A DNA stretch of 35,471 bases, taken from assembly GCA_025358155.1 (NCBI GenBank), contig JANYKR010000237.1, positions 1-35,471 of the forward strand, given 5' to 3'. The translations under genes and the position numbers were made by a program. This stretch comes from Betaproteobacteria bacterium (lineage in GTDB: Bacteria > Pseudomonadota > Gammaproteobacteria > Burkholderiales > Burkholderiaceae_C). Below the pieces are notes generated by a model. That model saw only the letters and a program-made list of their open reading frames with translations. It was not told where the DNA came from and did no database searches. Position 1 is the stretch's first letter. Each line of letters starts with the position of its first letter. This document shows positions 15,857 through 24,487 of this stretch, in pieces.

Positions 15857-18107
15857 TGGTGGTGTAGGTGCGCGCCGAGGTATCGGCCGACTGGCTGCCA
15901 GCAAAGGCCCCGCTGGCGTCGGTCAGCAGCGTGGTGCTGCCGGTGTCGTAGCGCTGGGCACCGGCATTGCTCAGCGTCAGCCGGGCACTGGCGTCGGGGC
16001 TGAAGCGCCACAACGCGTAGCCGTCGAGCACGCGCTTGACGCCCTGCCGGTAGGTCTGCGAGTCGATCTGCTGCAGCGTAAAACCAGGGGTGAAGTTGAC
16101 ACTGGCACCCACCGTCAACGGCGTGCCCCGCAGCGGCCAGTCGGCGCCGATGTTGCTGGTGTACGGCGGCTGGCCTTCTAGCCGGTTGTTCGGGCCGGGC
16201 ACCTGGTCGACCCGGCTCCACATCAGCGTGAAGTTGGCCCGCAGCGAGATCGGCAGATCGGTGGTCCACAAGTCGGTCAGCCGGGCCTTGGCCTCCAGCT
16301 CCAGCCCGGCCGCGTCGGCCGAGCCGATGTTCTGCGGCCGCGCCACCCAGCGCTGCACCGGGCTGTAGCTCACCGTCTCCAGGCTGCGCACGGTGCGGAT
16401 CAGGCCATCGATCTTGCGGGCAAAGAGATTGGCGCTGACGATGCCGCCGGCGTCCAGGTAGTGCTCGACACCCAGCTCCAGGCCGCTGGCCAGCTCGGGT
16501 CTCAGGTTGGCGTTGCCGGCCCGGTCCGGGTAGGTCGGCTGGTTGGGCAGGTTGGTATCGGGGTAGAGCTGCGAGATTGAGGGCCGCGCAATCAGCTGGC
16601 TGGTCGTGGGCGAGCGGTAGCTGCGGGTCAGGCTGAGGCGCAATTGGTCGCGCGGCGAGTCGGGCAGCTTCCAGACCATGTGGGCCAGCGGGGTGAACAC
16701 CGCGCTGCGGTGGTTGACCTGGTTGATGGCCGAGTCGCTCAGGGTGTTGATCGCCTCCCAACGGGCGCCGAGCGAAAACGAGAAGCGCTTGCCCAGGTCC
16801 CATTCATCCTGGGCGTAGAGCGCGATGCGCTGAATGCGGGCGGTGATGTCCTGGCCAAACTCGGCCAGGATCGGTTGACTGTTGACCGTGCTGGTGCGGC
16901 TGTCGGTACGCTGGCTGCTTTGCAGCTCCCAGCCCGCCACCGCGCTGTGGCCCTCGCCCAGCAGCTGCGAGTACTTGCCGTTGAGGTCGCCGGACAGCTC
17001 ACGCTGGCGCGCATCGTCAAACTTGTGGCGGTTGGCGCCTGCCGAAAATCCAGCTTCATCGCGCTCGGTCACGCTGCTGCTGGCGGACAGCGTGCTGCCA
17101 AACCGCAGTTGCAGCCGGCCACCGCCGGGGGTGGGCGTCAACCAGGTGCCGTTGAGCCGGCCCATCTGCCACTGCGACTGGCTGTGCCAGGCGGCCAGTG
17201 CGTAAGGCTGGGGATAGGCCGGGCCGGTGCCCACCGGCTGGACCAGCGTCTCGTGGCCGTCGCCCTGGGTGCGCACGGTGTTGAAAAACGGCTGCAGGTC
17301 CAGCGTGTTGCCCGGCCCGAAGCGGAACTGCAGCCGGCCATTGGCAAACAGGCCGACTCGCTTGTTGCTGCTCTCGCTGTGTTGCTGCTGGTCCAGCTCG
17401 GTGTTGCCGGCCGCGTCCAGGCCCAGCGTGCGGGTGTCAGACTCATTGCCCTGCCCGCCCTTGAACACCGTGGCGGCCAGGTTGTAGCCCAGGGCTTCGG
17501 TCTGGCCGTTGTAGGTCCAGGTGGCGCCGACCTGGCCGTGCGTGCCATCGGCACCGCCGCCGACGCGCAACTCGTTGGTCTTGCGTTTGAAGTCGCTGCG
17601 CATGATGACGTTGATGGTCCCGGCAATCGCCCGGGCGCCAAACTCGGCCACCGGCGCCCGCATGATCTCGATCCGCTCGATCTGCTCGGGCGCGATCGAG
17701 TCGAGCGAAAAGCCGGGCGCCATGCGCTGGCCGTCCAGCAGGATCTGGGTGTAACCGCCGCCCATGCCGCGCATGCTGATCTGGCCACCGCGCCCCGGCG
17801 CACCGCCGATGGTCACGCCCGGCAGGCGCTTGAGCACCTCGCCCAGCGTGGCGTCGCCCATGCGGTCGAGCTCTTCGCGGCCGTAGACGATGCGCGACGC
17901 GGTGGCGCGGCGGCGCTCGTCCTGGCTCTCGGGCTGCACGGTGGCGGTGATCTCGACTTGCTGCGGGGCAGCGGCAGCAGGTCCAGCCGACGCGGGTGAG
18001 GCGGGCACGGTGGGCACGCCGGGCGCCGTCTGCGCACGGCACAGGCCCGACAGGCACAGCGCTGCGGTCAGCGTCAGGGGGATGGGTTGCAGCAGGTATC
18101 GGTTCAT
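15828..18107 (-). CDS. TonB-dependent outer-membrane receptor
   Basis: 759 residues. Signal peptide MNRYLLQPIPLTLTAALCLSGL with a cut near CRA-QTA, then a Pro/Ala linker and QQVEITATVQ, the likely TonB-box region. The plug domain follows: GDATLGEVLKRLPGVTIGG, ISMRGMGGGYTQILLDGQRM, IERIEIMRAPVAEFGARAIAGTINVIMR. A 22-strand-type barrel fills the rest, with typical aromatic-ended strands, finishing INLRGEFRF with the terminal Phe recognised by the BAM machinery. The length and the LLDGQRM/RAPVAEFGARAIAG motifs resemble the group of receptors for siderophores or other small ligands, but the ligand is not evident. It lies 101 bp downstream of egtD on the same strand, separated by a strong hairpin. 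Confidence 0.92.
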   Translation of the reverse strand: MNRYLLQPIPLTLTAALCLSGLCRAQTAPGVPTVPASPASAGPAAAAPQQVEITATVQPESQDERRRATASRIVYGREELDRMGDATLGEVLKRLPGVTIGGAPGRGGQISMRGMGGGYTQILLDGQRMAPGFSLDSIAPEQIERIEIMRAPVAEFGARAIAGTINVIMRSDFKRKTNELRVGGGADGTHGQVGATWTYNGQTEALGYNLAATVFKGGQGNESDTRTLGLDAAGNTELDQQQHSESSNKRVGLFANGRLQFRFGPGNTLDLQPFFNTVRTQGDGHETLVQPVGTGPAYPQPYALAAWHSQSQWQMGRLNGTWLTPTPGGGRLQLRFGSTLSASSSVTERDEAGFSAGANRHKFDDARQRELSGDLNGKYSQLLGEGHSAVAGWELQSSQRTDSRTSTVNSQPILAEFGQDITARIQRIALYAQDEWDLGKRFSFSLGARWEAINTLSDSAINQVNHRSAVFTPLAHMVWKLPDSPRDQLRLSLTRSYRSPTTSQLIARPSISQLYPDTNLPNQPTYPDRAGNANLRPELASGLELGVEHYLDAGGIVSANLFARKIDGLIRTVRSLETVSYSPVQRWVARPQNIGSADAAGLELEAKARLTDLWTTDLPISLRANFTLMWSRVDQVPGPNNRLEGQPPYTSNIGADWPLRGTPLTVGASVNFTPGFTLQQIDSQTYRQGVKRVLDGYALWRFSPDASARLTLSNAGAQRYDTGSTTLLTDASGAFAGSQSADTSARTYTTINLRGEFRF

Positions 18108-18171
18108 GTTCAACAGGATTTTGCCGGCGAGGCGACCGGCGTTTGATGTCGCGGCGGTGAAGCTGCGCGGC

Positions 18172-18202
18172 GCGACCCGGCGCGCCACACCCGCCGGGTC
18201 GC
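18172..18202 (-). terminator. Strong hairpin just after egtD
   Basis: GCGACCCGGCG / CGCCGGGTCGC, a perfect 11-bp stem with a nine-base loop, starting six bases after the egtD stop in the direction of transcription. No T run follows, so it could terminate (perhaps with help) or protect the egtBD transcript; either would uncouple the receptor gene from egtBD. Confidence 0.55.
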
Positions 18203-18208
18203 ACAAGC

Positions 18209-19207
18209 TCAGGGTGCCGCCAGCCAGTGCACTGAAAACAGCCGCTGCGCATCGGTCCACACCGCCTGCGGCTGCAGCCCGGCGGCGTGGGCCAGCGCCT
18301 GAAAGCCGGCCACCGTGTACTTGCAGGAGTTCTCGGTGTGCAGGCTCTGGCCTTCGGCAAAGTCAAAACGCTCGCCGCCGACCTGCGCCGACTGCGCCCG
18401 GGCACTGATCAGGTGCATCTCGACGCGCTGCTCTCGCGGCGTATAAAAAGCGCAGTGCTGGAAAGCGGCCAGATCAAAGTCGGACCCCAGCTCGCGGTTG
18501 GCACGCGCCAGCAGGTTGAGGTTGAAAGCCGCCGTAACGCCGGCGCTGTCGTTGTAGGCGGCATGCAGCAGCGCCGGGTCCTTGACCAAATCGACGCCCA
18601 CCAGCAGGCCGCCGCCGGCCAGCCAGCCGGCGCAGCGGCGCAAGAACGCCAAGGCCTCGGCCGGCGTGAAGTTGCCAATCGACGAGCCCGGAAAAAACCC
18701 GACCCGACGCACGGCACCGGCCGACAGCCCGGGCAGTTGCAACCTGGCGCTGAAGTCACCCGCCTGCGCCAGCACCGACAGCGCCGGGTGTTCGGCGCGC
18801 AGGCGCTCGGCTTCAGCCTGCAGGTGCTCGGCCGAGATGTCGATGGCCACCAGCCGAGCCGGCTCGCGCAGCGCGCCCAGCAACACCCGGATCTTTTGCA
18901 AGGAGCCAGCGCCAAACTCGATCAGGTCGGCCCGCGGGCCGATGCACTCGGCCATCTCGCCGGCATGCTGGCGCAGGATTGCAAACTCGGTGCGGGTGGG
19001 GTAGTACTCGGGCAGCTCGCAGATGCGGTCGAACAGCGCCGAGCCGGTCTGGTCGTAAAAGAACTTGGGCGCGATCTGGCGGGGCTCACGGCGCAGGCCC
19101 TCGCGCAGCGCAGTCTCGAAATCGCGCCGCGCAGCGCGGGCGGCATCCTGCGGCCGGCTCGCTGGAGCGGTGGCCCGGTTGCCTGACGGATGTTGAGACG
19201 GGTTCAT
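18209..19207 (-). CDS. egtD: L-histidine N-alpha-methyltransferase EgtD
   Basis: 332-residue cytoplasmic enzyme that trimethylates histidine with three S-adenosylmethionine to hercynine, the first step to ergothioneine. Family signature: PKFFYDQTGSALFDRICELPEYYPTRTE (about 47-74), then LIEFGAGSLQKIR (95-107), the S-adenosylmethionine loop, and VAIDISAEHL. The C-terminal substrate region contains YNDSAGVTAAFNLNLLARANRELG, with the conserved Tyr/Asn of the histidine pocket, and ends with the ENSCKYT and LFSVHWLA blocks. The ATG overlaps the stop of egtB by four bases (ATGA), so both are one operon. The EgtD length is standard. Confidence 0.95.
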   Translation of the reverse strand: MNPSQHPSGNRATAPASRPQDAARAARRDFETALREGLRREPRQIAPKFFYDQTGSALFDRICELPEYYPTRTEFAILRQHAGEMAECIGPRADLIEFGAGSLQKIRVLLGALREPARLVAIDISAEHLQAEAERLRAEHPALSVLAQAGDFSARLQLPGLSAGAVRRVGFFPGSSIGNFTPAEALAFLRRCAGWLAGGGLLVGVDLVKDPALLHAAYNDSAGVTAAFNLNLLARANRELGSDFDLAAFQHCAFYTPREQRVEMHLISARAQSAQVGGERFDFAEGQSLHTENSCKYTVAGFQALAHAAGLQPQAVWTDAQRLFSVHWLAAP

Positions 19208-20484
19208 GCCGGGCCAGCGCCGTCGTGCGCCAGACGCAAGCCGCTGAACTGCCAGCGCGCGGCGGGCGCAAAGAAGTTGCGGTAGCTCAGCCGGGCGTGG
19301 CCGGCTGGCGTGGCAAAGCTGCTGCCGCGCAACACCAACTGGTTGACCATGAACTTGCCGTTGTACTCGCCCGCCGGCCCGGGCAGCGGGCGAAAGCCGG
19401 GATAGGGCGCGTAGGCCGAGGCCGTCCACTGCCACACACTGCCCTGCAGTTGCCCCAGTGCGGCGGGGTGCTGCAGCGCGGCATGCTCCCACTCGAACTC
19501 TGTCGGCAGGCGGGCGCCAGCCCAGGCTGCGTAAGCCGCCGCCTCGTAGCCGCTGAGGTGGCAGACCGGCGCGGCCGCATCCAGCGGCTGCAGGCCTTGC
19601 AGCGTGAACTGCTCAAAACCGCCCAGCCCGCAAGCGCTGCGGGTGCCTGGGGTACCTGGGCTGATCGGCAGCCAGTACGCCGGCGCCTGCCACCCCTGGG
19701 CCTGAGCCTCGGCCCAGCCGTCTGCCAGCCACAGTGCCGGCCGCCGGTAACCCCCATCGGCCATGAACTCGGCGAAGTCGGCGTTGTTGACCAGCCGGGT
19801 GGCCAGCGCATACGGCGCCAGCCACTGGGTGTGGCGCGGTTGCTCGTTGTCAAAGCCAAACCCGCGGCCGTCGTGGCCGACCTGCACCGCGCCGCCGTCC
19901 AGCGACAGCCAGCGCTGTGGGGTCGCGGCACCGTCCGGGCGCAGCGCCGGGCCGGCGGCGGTGGTGCAGGCCGGCTGCAGGGGGTTGAGTGAAAACGCGT
20001 GCAGCATGTCGGTCAACATCAGTTCCTGGTGTTGCTGCTCGTGCTGCAGGCCGAGTTCGAGCGTAGCGATGGCGGCCTGCCAGCGGGCCTCGTCGGCCTT
20101 GACCATGAAGTCTTGCACCGCTGCATCGACCTGCTCGCGGTAGGCCCAGACCTGGTCCAGCGTGGGCCGGCTGAGCAGGCCGCGTTGCGGCCGGGGGTGG
20201 CGCGGGCCGAGCGACTCGTAGTACGAATTGAACAGCGCCGCCCAGCGTGCATCGCGCGCCCGGTAGCCCGGCGCGTGGGCTTGCAGCAGCAGGGTTTCGA
20301 AAAACCAGGTGGTGTGCGCCAGGTGCCACTTGCCGGGGCTGGCGTCGGGCATGGACTGCAGCGCCAGGTCCTCGGCGCTGAGACCAGCGCAACGTTGGCG
20401 CGACTGGCTGCGTACCGCCGCAAAAACGGCTGACCAGGCGGGTCGGTTGTCGGGGCTGGGGTTCAAGGGCAACGGCAGAAGCAA
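19204..20484 (-). CDS. egtB: Hercynine oxygenase/sulfoxide synthase EgtB
   Basis: 426-residue non-heme iron enzyme that uses oxygen to join hercynine to a thiol (gamma-glutamylcysteine or cysteine) as a sulfoxide. An N-terminal DinB-like domain carries the iron ligands: HLAH at 54-57, and H148 and H152 in HEQQH. A formylglycine-generating-enzyme-like domain follows (about 185-425): LSLDGGAVQVGHDG, PVCHLSGYEAAAYAAWAGARLPTEFEWEHAA, and the end LRGSSFATPAGHARLSYRNFF. The open frame has no ATG before the conserved part; only TTG codons (20484, 20472, 20466) are available, so the start is unsure. Upstream is a 288-bp spacer with a minisatellite. No egtA, egtC or egtE is nearby, as in many proteobacteria. 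Confidence 0.94.
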   Translation of the reverse strand: MLLPLPLNPSPDNRPAWSAVFAAVRSQSRQRCAGLSAEDLALQSMPDASPGKWHLAHTTWFFETLLLQAHAPGYRARDARWAALFNSYYESLGPRHPRPQRGLLSRPTLDQVWAYREQVDAAVQDFMVKADEARWQAAIATLELGLQHEQQHQELMLTDMLHAFSLNPLQPACTTAAGPALRPDGAATPQRWLSLDGGAVQVGHDGRGFGFDNEQPRHTQWLAPYALATRLVNNADFAEFMADGGYRRPALWLADGWAEAQAQGWQAPAYWLPISPGTPGTRSACGLGGFEQFTLQGLQPLDAAAPVCHLSGYEAAAYAAWAGARLPTEFEWEHAALQHPAALGQLQGSVWQWTASAYAPYPGFRPLPGPAGEYNGKFMVNQLVLRGSSFATPAGHARLSYRNFFAPAARWQFSGLRLAHDGAGPA

Positions 20485-20545
20485 GCGGCGGCGGGTGAGT
20501 ATCGCAACAGCGGCCGCGCCTTGTGCGGCGCGGCCGAATCACGCT

Positions 20546-20620
20546 GGGCGGCAAGGGCGGCAGGCAAGGGCGGCAGGCAAAGGCAGCAGGCAAAGGCGGC
20601 AGGCAAGGACGGCAGGGCAA
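20546..20620. repeat. 13-bp minisatellite, about five and a half units
   Basis: Units are of the type GGGCGGCAGGCAA: a partial unit at 20546-20554, then 20555-20567 and 20568-20580 (identical), 20581-20593, 20594-20606, and a 14-base last unit to 20620. It sits in the spacer between divergent egtB and the TrhA-like gene; the rest of that 288-bp spacer shows nothing I can name. Confidence 0.8.
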
Positions 20621-20772
20621 GCCGCGGGCCCGCGCTGCTGCCCTTGCACAACTCCTTTCATTTGCAACGCGTGCGGCACATCTGCGGCTCAAGACCCAGC
20701 CGCCAGCGGCCGAAGAAAAAGCACAGGCCACCACGCCGCCCCGGGCATGTGGGCCAACCTGAGGGCCGCCGC

Positions 20773-21420
20773 GTGCATCCAGAGCCACCGTTCAGCCAGA
20801 CCCTGCCCGAAGAGCGCGCCAACGCCGCCAGTCACGGCCTGGGTTGCTTGCTGGCACTCGCCTCGCTGCCGGTGCTGGCCGACCAGGTAGGCGCAGCGCG
20901 CCACCCGATCCGCCACCTGGGCGTGAATGTATTCATTGCCAGCATGGTGCTGATGTACCTGGTGTCGGCGGTCTACCACGCCTTGCCGGTGGGTGCGGCC
21001 AAGCAGTGGCTGCGCAAGTGCGACCACGCGGTGATTTTTGTCTTCATTGCCGGCAGCTACACGCCGTTCGCACTGGGCCAGATCCAGCGCGGCGAGGGCT
21101 GGAGCTTGCTGGCCACCGTCTGGGGCATCGCCGGGGTCGGGGTGGCGCTGAAGTTGTCGAACCGGCTGCGCCATCCGCTGTGGTCCACCGCGCTGTACCT
21201 GGCTTTTGGCTGGATGGTGGCGGTGGTGGCGCGGCCGATGCTGGAGGGCCTGCCGCCGCTCGGCTTGCAGCTGCTGGTGGCCGGCGGCGTGGCCTATTCG
21301 CTGGGCAGCCTGTTTTTTCTGCTGGACCGGCGCATGCCCTACAGCCATTTTGTATGGCACTTGTTCGTCATCACCGGCAGCACCTGCCATTTTCTGGCGG
21401 TGCAGCAGGTGCTGGCCTGA
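20773..21420 (+). CDS. TrhA/hemolysin III family membrane protein
   Basis: 215-residue integral membrane protein with about seven helices, of the hemolysin III/YqfA/TrhA group related to PAQR receptors. Features: ERANAASHGLGCLLALASLPVLA at the first helix (family motif with SHG), YLVSAVYHALP, KCDHAVIFVFIAGSYTPFAL (S/Y..YH and D-H motifs forming the metal site) and the C-terminal HFVWHLFVITGSTCHF with further His ligands. The frame is open back to 20521, but that leader encodes the minisatellite; GTG 20773 with GAGGG seven bases before it gives the normal family length. In E. coli TrhA is linked to membrane energetics, in others to lipid homeostasis. The historic haemolysin name is not evidence of toxicity. 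Confidence 0.9.
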   Translation: MHPEPPFSQTLPEERANAASHGLGCLLALASLPVLADQVGAARHPIRHLGVNVFIASMVLMYLVSAVYHALPVGAAKQWLRKCDHAVIFVFIAGSYTPFALGQIQRGEGWSLLATVWGIAGVGVALKLSNRLRHPLWSTALYLAFGWMVAVVARPMLEGLPPLGLQLLVAGGVAYSLGSLFFLLDRRMPYSHFVWHLFVITGSTCHFLAVQQVLA

Positions 21421-21444
21421 TCCGAGCTTGGCGGCTGGCGGGCC

Positions 21445-22776
21445 TCAGCGCCGTTCAACAATCGCGGGCACCAGGCTGAACGCGGCGCGCAGCCGGTCGG
21501 CCGCGCTGGCGGCATCGGCCCGGCTGGCGTAGGGCCCGGCTTGCAGACGGTGCAACTGGCGCTCGTCAAAGATCGCCAGCAGCGGCGCCAGCCAGTCGGC
21601 CTCACGCGCCACCCTTTGCTGGAAGCTGATCGCGCCCTCGCGCTGGCCAAAGGCACCGAGCTGCAACCAGAAGCCCCGGGCGGCCTTGCTGGCAGCACGC
21701 GCCGGGGCCTGGGTTTCCGGCGGCAGCAGGGGCGGCAATTCGGGCTGCAACCCGGCCGGCTGCGCAGCAGCCCTGCGCGCGGCCAGCTCGCCCGCCTCGG
21801 TCTGGCGCAGCGCAGCCGCGCCAAGCGCTGCGGCGGACGCGGTGTCGACGGCCAAAGCCAGTGCAGCGGCAGCCGGCCGTATGGGCAGCGCGGCGGCGGG
21901 CCGGTCGGCGCTGCGCCGGCCGATTTCGGCAATCGCGTCGTCGGCCAGCCAGCCGGCGCTCTCGGGCAGCAGCAAGGCGGTGGCCCCCCTGGCGACGGCC
22001 GCGCCGCCGTCACCGCCGTCACTGCCGTCATTGCCAGTCGAGGCCGGCGCGCGCCAGGCGCCGGTGCGGATCGCCTCGTAGGTGATGCGCTCGATCTCCA
22101 CCGGGGCCACACCGCCCAACAGCCCCAGGCGCAGTGCGGCGGTGTAGCTCAGGTCGATCACCCGGTCGCTGTGGAAAGGCCCGCGGTCGTTCACCCGCAC
22201 CACCACCTCGCGGCCATTGGCCGGGTTGCGCACCCGGGCATAGCTGGGCAGCGGCATGGTCTTGTGCGCGGCGGTCATGGCGTACATGTTGTAAGTCTCG
22301 CCGTTGGCGGTGCCCCGGCCGTGAAACTTGCGGCCGTACCAGGACGCCAGCCCGCGCTGGACCAGCGGCGGATCACCCGCCAGCGGGGCATAAGTCTGGC
22401 CCAGCACCTCGTAGGGCTTGTTGGGGCCGCCCAGGCGCACCGGCTCCAGCCGGGGCTGGGCGTCGGGCACCTTGTGCAGGTCGGGCGGTGGCTGCTCGCC
22501 CGGGCCGTCGCGGACGGCATCGCTGCCAGCAGCGGGCGCGGGCGCAGGCGCGCTGCGGACAGGCACAGCGGGCGCCGTGTTGGCGGTACGCGGCGGGCTG
22601 CTGGCGCAGCCGACCAGCGCGGCGACGCCTGCAGCAACGAACGGGGTGAGCACGGCTTGGGCGTGGGCACCGCACCACCGCAGGCCTGCCCATGCCGGCA
22701 GCCGCCGCCGCTGTCGGCAGGGGCGACGGAGGCAGTACGGGCCTGACCTCGGTGCGGGCGGCGGTTGATCTGGCAT
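21445..22776 (-). CDS. rlpA: RlpA-like septal ring lipoprotein with SPOR domain
   Basis: Up to 443 residues. A lipobox-like LVGC (Cys57 if started at 22776) points to an outer-membrane lipoprotein; the leader before it is long (56 aa), so a later start such as GTG 22653 is possible. The double-psi beta-barrel catalytic domain (about 138-230) has GLASWYGRKFHGRGTANGE and VVVRVNDRGPFHSDRVIDLS, the latter with the catalytic Asp. A long Ala/Pro linker follows, then a C-terminal SPOR domain (about 365-440: GFWLQLGAFGQREGAISFQQRV, LHRLQAGPYASRADA) that binds denuded glycan at the septum. RlpA cleaves naked glycan strands in some species. Convergent with the TrhA-like gene. Confidence 0.9.
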   Translation of the reverse strand: MPDQPPPAPRSGPYCLRRPCRQRRRLPAWAGLRWCGAHAQAVLTPFVAAGVAALVGCASSPPRTANTAPAVPVRSAPAPAPAAGSDAVRDGPGEQPPPDLHKVPDAQPRLEPVRLGGPNKPYEVLGQTYAPLAGDPPLVQRGLASWYGRKFHGRGTANGETYNMYAMTAAHKTMPLPSYARVRNPANGREVVVRVNDRGPFHSDRVIDLSYTAALRLGLLGGVAPVEIERITYEAIRTGAWRAPASTGNDGSDGGDGGAAVARGATALLLPESAGWLADDAIAEIGRRSADRPAAALPIRPAAAALALAVDTASAAALGAAALRQTEAGELAARRAAAQPAGLQPELPPLLPPETQAPARAASKAARGFWLQLGAFGQREGAISFQQRVAREADWLAPLLAIFDERQLHRLQAGPYASRADAASAADRLRAAFSLVPAIVERR

Positions 22777-23013
22777 GACGACCCCATTCTGCGGCCTTGG
22801 CCCGGACCATCATCAAAGCTGCGGCGGCCAGCCTGGCGGGCCGCCCCGGGCAATGACCCCGATCCGTGCGGACTGCGGCCACTGGCCACAAAATCCGTGT
22901 CGGTTCGGCGGGTGGCACAGTCTGATCTACGGCCCCAGCATCGGCAGCCCGAACCTGCCGCACTTGCACGGCCAGCCCGCATCCCAAAACTTGCACACCC
23001 ACAGGAGACCCGC

Positions 23014-23700
23014 GTGATCCAGTTCTACTACAACCTCGCCCCCAACCCGATGAAGGTCGCGCTGTTCCTGGAGGAGGCCGGCCTGCCCTACGAACCGGTG
23101 CCGGTGGACACCCGCAAAGGTGAGCAGCACACCGCCGCATACACCGCCATCAACCCCAATGCCAAGTGCCCGGCGCTGGTGGACGGCGAAGCCACGGTGT
23201 TCGACAGCAACGCGATCTTGCTTTACCTGGCCGAGAAGACCGGCCAGTTCCTGCCCGACAACACGCCGGCGGCGCGCGGGCAGATGCTGTCCTGGATGAT
23301 GCTGGTGGCCAGCGGCATTGGCCCGTATTCGGGCCAGCTGGTGCACTTTCGCAACTTTGCGCCCGAGCCCAAGGCCTACGCCGTCAACCGCTACGACTTC
23401 GAGGCCTGGCGCCACTGGAACCTGATCGAGGCCCAACTCGGCCAGCACCGGTTCATGCTGGGCGAGCGCTACACCCTGGTCGACATGGCGGTGTGGGGTT
23501 GGGCCCGAATCCTGCCGTTTGTGCTGGGCGCCGACGCCTGGGACAAGCTGCCCCAGCTCAAGCGCTGGCTGGACCAGGTCAACGCCCGCCCGGCAGCGCA
23601 GCGGGTGGAGGCGCTGCGCAGCCGCCATGCGTTCAAGACCGAGATGGACGACGTGGCCAAGCAGGCGATGTTCCCGCAGAACGCCCGAATCGCGACCTGA
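23014..23700 (+). CDS. Glutathione S-transferase family protein (first of tandem pair)
   Basis: 228 residues; N-terminal thioredoxin-like domain (about 1-80) opening with MIQFYYNLAPNPMKVALFLEEAGLPYE, the glutathione motif FDSNAILLYLAEKTG (Ser in place of the usual ES-AI start), and an all-helical C-terminal domain with FMLGERYTLVDMAVWGWA, the N-capping box and hydrophobic staple of the fold. GTG start at 23014 with AGGAG six bases upstream; the frame opens further upstream without support. It resembles the Nu-class/YghU-YfcG set but lacks the TPNGHK motif found in its downstream neighbour. Probably co-transcribed with it, 64 bp apart. Confidence 0.9.
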   Translation: MIQFYYNLAPNPMKVALFLEEAGLPYEPVPVDTRKGEQHTAAYTAINPNAKCPALVDGEATVFDSNAILLYLAEKTGQFLPDNTPAARGQMLSWMMLVASGIGPYSGQLVHFRNFAPEPKAYAVNRYDFEAWRHWNLIEAQLGQHRFMLGERYTLVDMAVWGWARILPFVLGADAWDKLPQLKRWLDQVNARPAAQRVEALRSRHAFKTEMDDVAKQAMFPQNARIAT

Positions 23701-23730
23701 ACCCCTGCTGGCCGACCCGCCCGCGCACGC

Positions 23731-23760
23731 CCACCCAAGCCCACCCGAGCCCACCCGAGC
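23731..23760. repeat. Three tandem 10-bp units (CCACCCRAGC) before the second transferase
   Basis: CCACCCAAGC then two identical CCACCCGAGC copies, ending four bases before the next ATG and occupying the place of a ribosome binding site, for which no purine-rich sequence is visible. Confidence 0.7.
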
Positions 23761-23764
23761 CCCC

Positions 23765-24475
23765 ATGATCGACCTCTACTACTGGACCACGCCCAACGGC
23801 CACAAGATCACGATGTTTCTGGAGGAGGCGGGCCTGCCCTACCGCATCCTGCCGGTGGCGATCGGCCGGGGCGAGCAGTTCAAGCCCGAGTTCTTGAAGA
23901 TCTCGCCCAACAACCGCATCCCGGCCATCGTGGACCAGGCGCCTGCTGACGCTGGCGCGCCGGTGGCGCTGTTCGAGTCGGGCGCCATCCTGCAGTACCT
24001 GGCCGACAAGACCGGCCGCTTCATCCCGCAGGATTTGCGCGGCCGCAACCAGGTGCTGCAGTGGCTGTACTGGCAAATGGGCGGGCTGGGGCCGATGGCT
24101 GGCCAGAACCACCACTTCAGCCAGTACGCGCCCGAGCCGGTGCCGTACGCCATCGAGCGTTACGTCAAGGAGACGGCGCGGTTGTACGGCGTGCTCAACA
24201 AACAGCTGGGCGAGCAGGCGGCACAGGGCCAGGGCTACATTGCCGGCGACTTTTCCATCGCTGACATGGCCTGCTACCCCTGGATCGTGCCGCATGAGCG
24301 CCAGCGCCAGAAGCTGGCGGATTTTGCGCACCTGCAAGCCTGGTTCGAACGGGTGCGCGCCCGCCCGGCCACCCAGCGCGCCTACGACCGGGCGCTGGAG
24401 ATCAACAGCCAGCCGGTGATGGACGAGGCCGCCAAGAAAGTGCTGTTTGGCCAGGACGCCTCCACCGTGAAGTGA
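23765..24475 (+). CDS. Glutathione S-transferase, YfcG-like (Nu class, disulfide-bond reductase type)
   Basis: 236 residues. The N-terminal motif YYWTTPNGHKITMFLEEAGLPY matches YfcG, where the Thr and Asn of TPN contact glutathione; NNRIPAIVD and FESGAILQYLADKTG complete the glutathione site. The block WQMGGLGPMAGQNHHFSQYAPE is the characteristic Nu-class helix segment. E. coli YfcG binds two glutathiones and reduces disulfides rather than conjugating xenobiotics, so a thiol-redox role is likely. Start ATG follows directly on the 10-bp repeat with no Shine-Dalgarno, so translation may be weak or coupled to the upstream transferase. Convergent with the VWA gene. Confidence 0.92.
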   Translation: MIDLYYWTTPNGHKITMFLEEAGLPYRILPVAIGRGEQFKPEFLKISPNNRIPAIVDQAPADAGAPVALFESGAILQYLADKTGRFIPQDLRGRNQVLQWLYWQMGGLGPMAGQNHHFSQYAPEPVPYAIERYVKETARLYGVLNKQLGEQAAQGQGYIAGDFSIADMACYPWIVPHERQRQKLADFAHLQAWFERVRARPATQRAYDRALEINSQPVMDEAAKKVLFGQDASTVK

Positions 24476-24487
24476 CCGCCCGGCCGG

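Noticed and set aside
20521-20772. Longer N-terminus for the TrhA-like protein
   Set aside because: The leader encodes the minisatellite and is not family-like; the GTG at 20773 with a ribosome site gives normal length.
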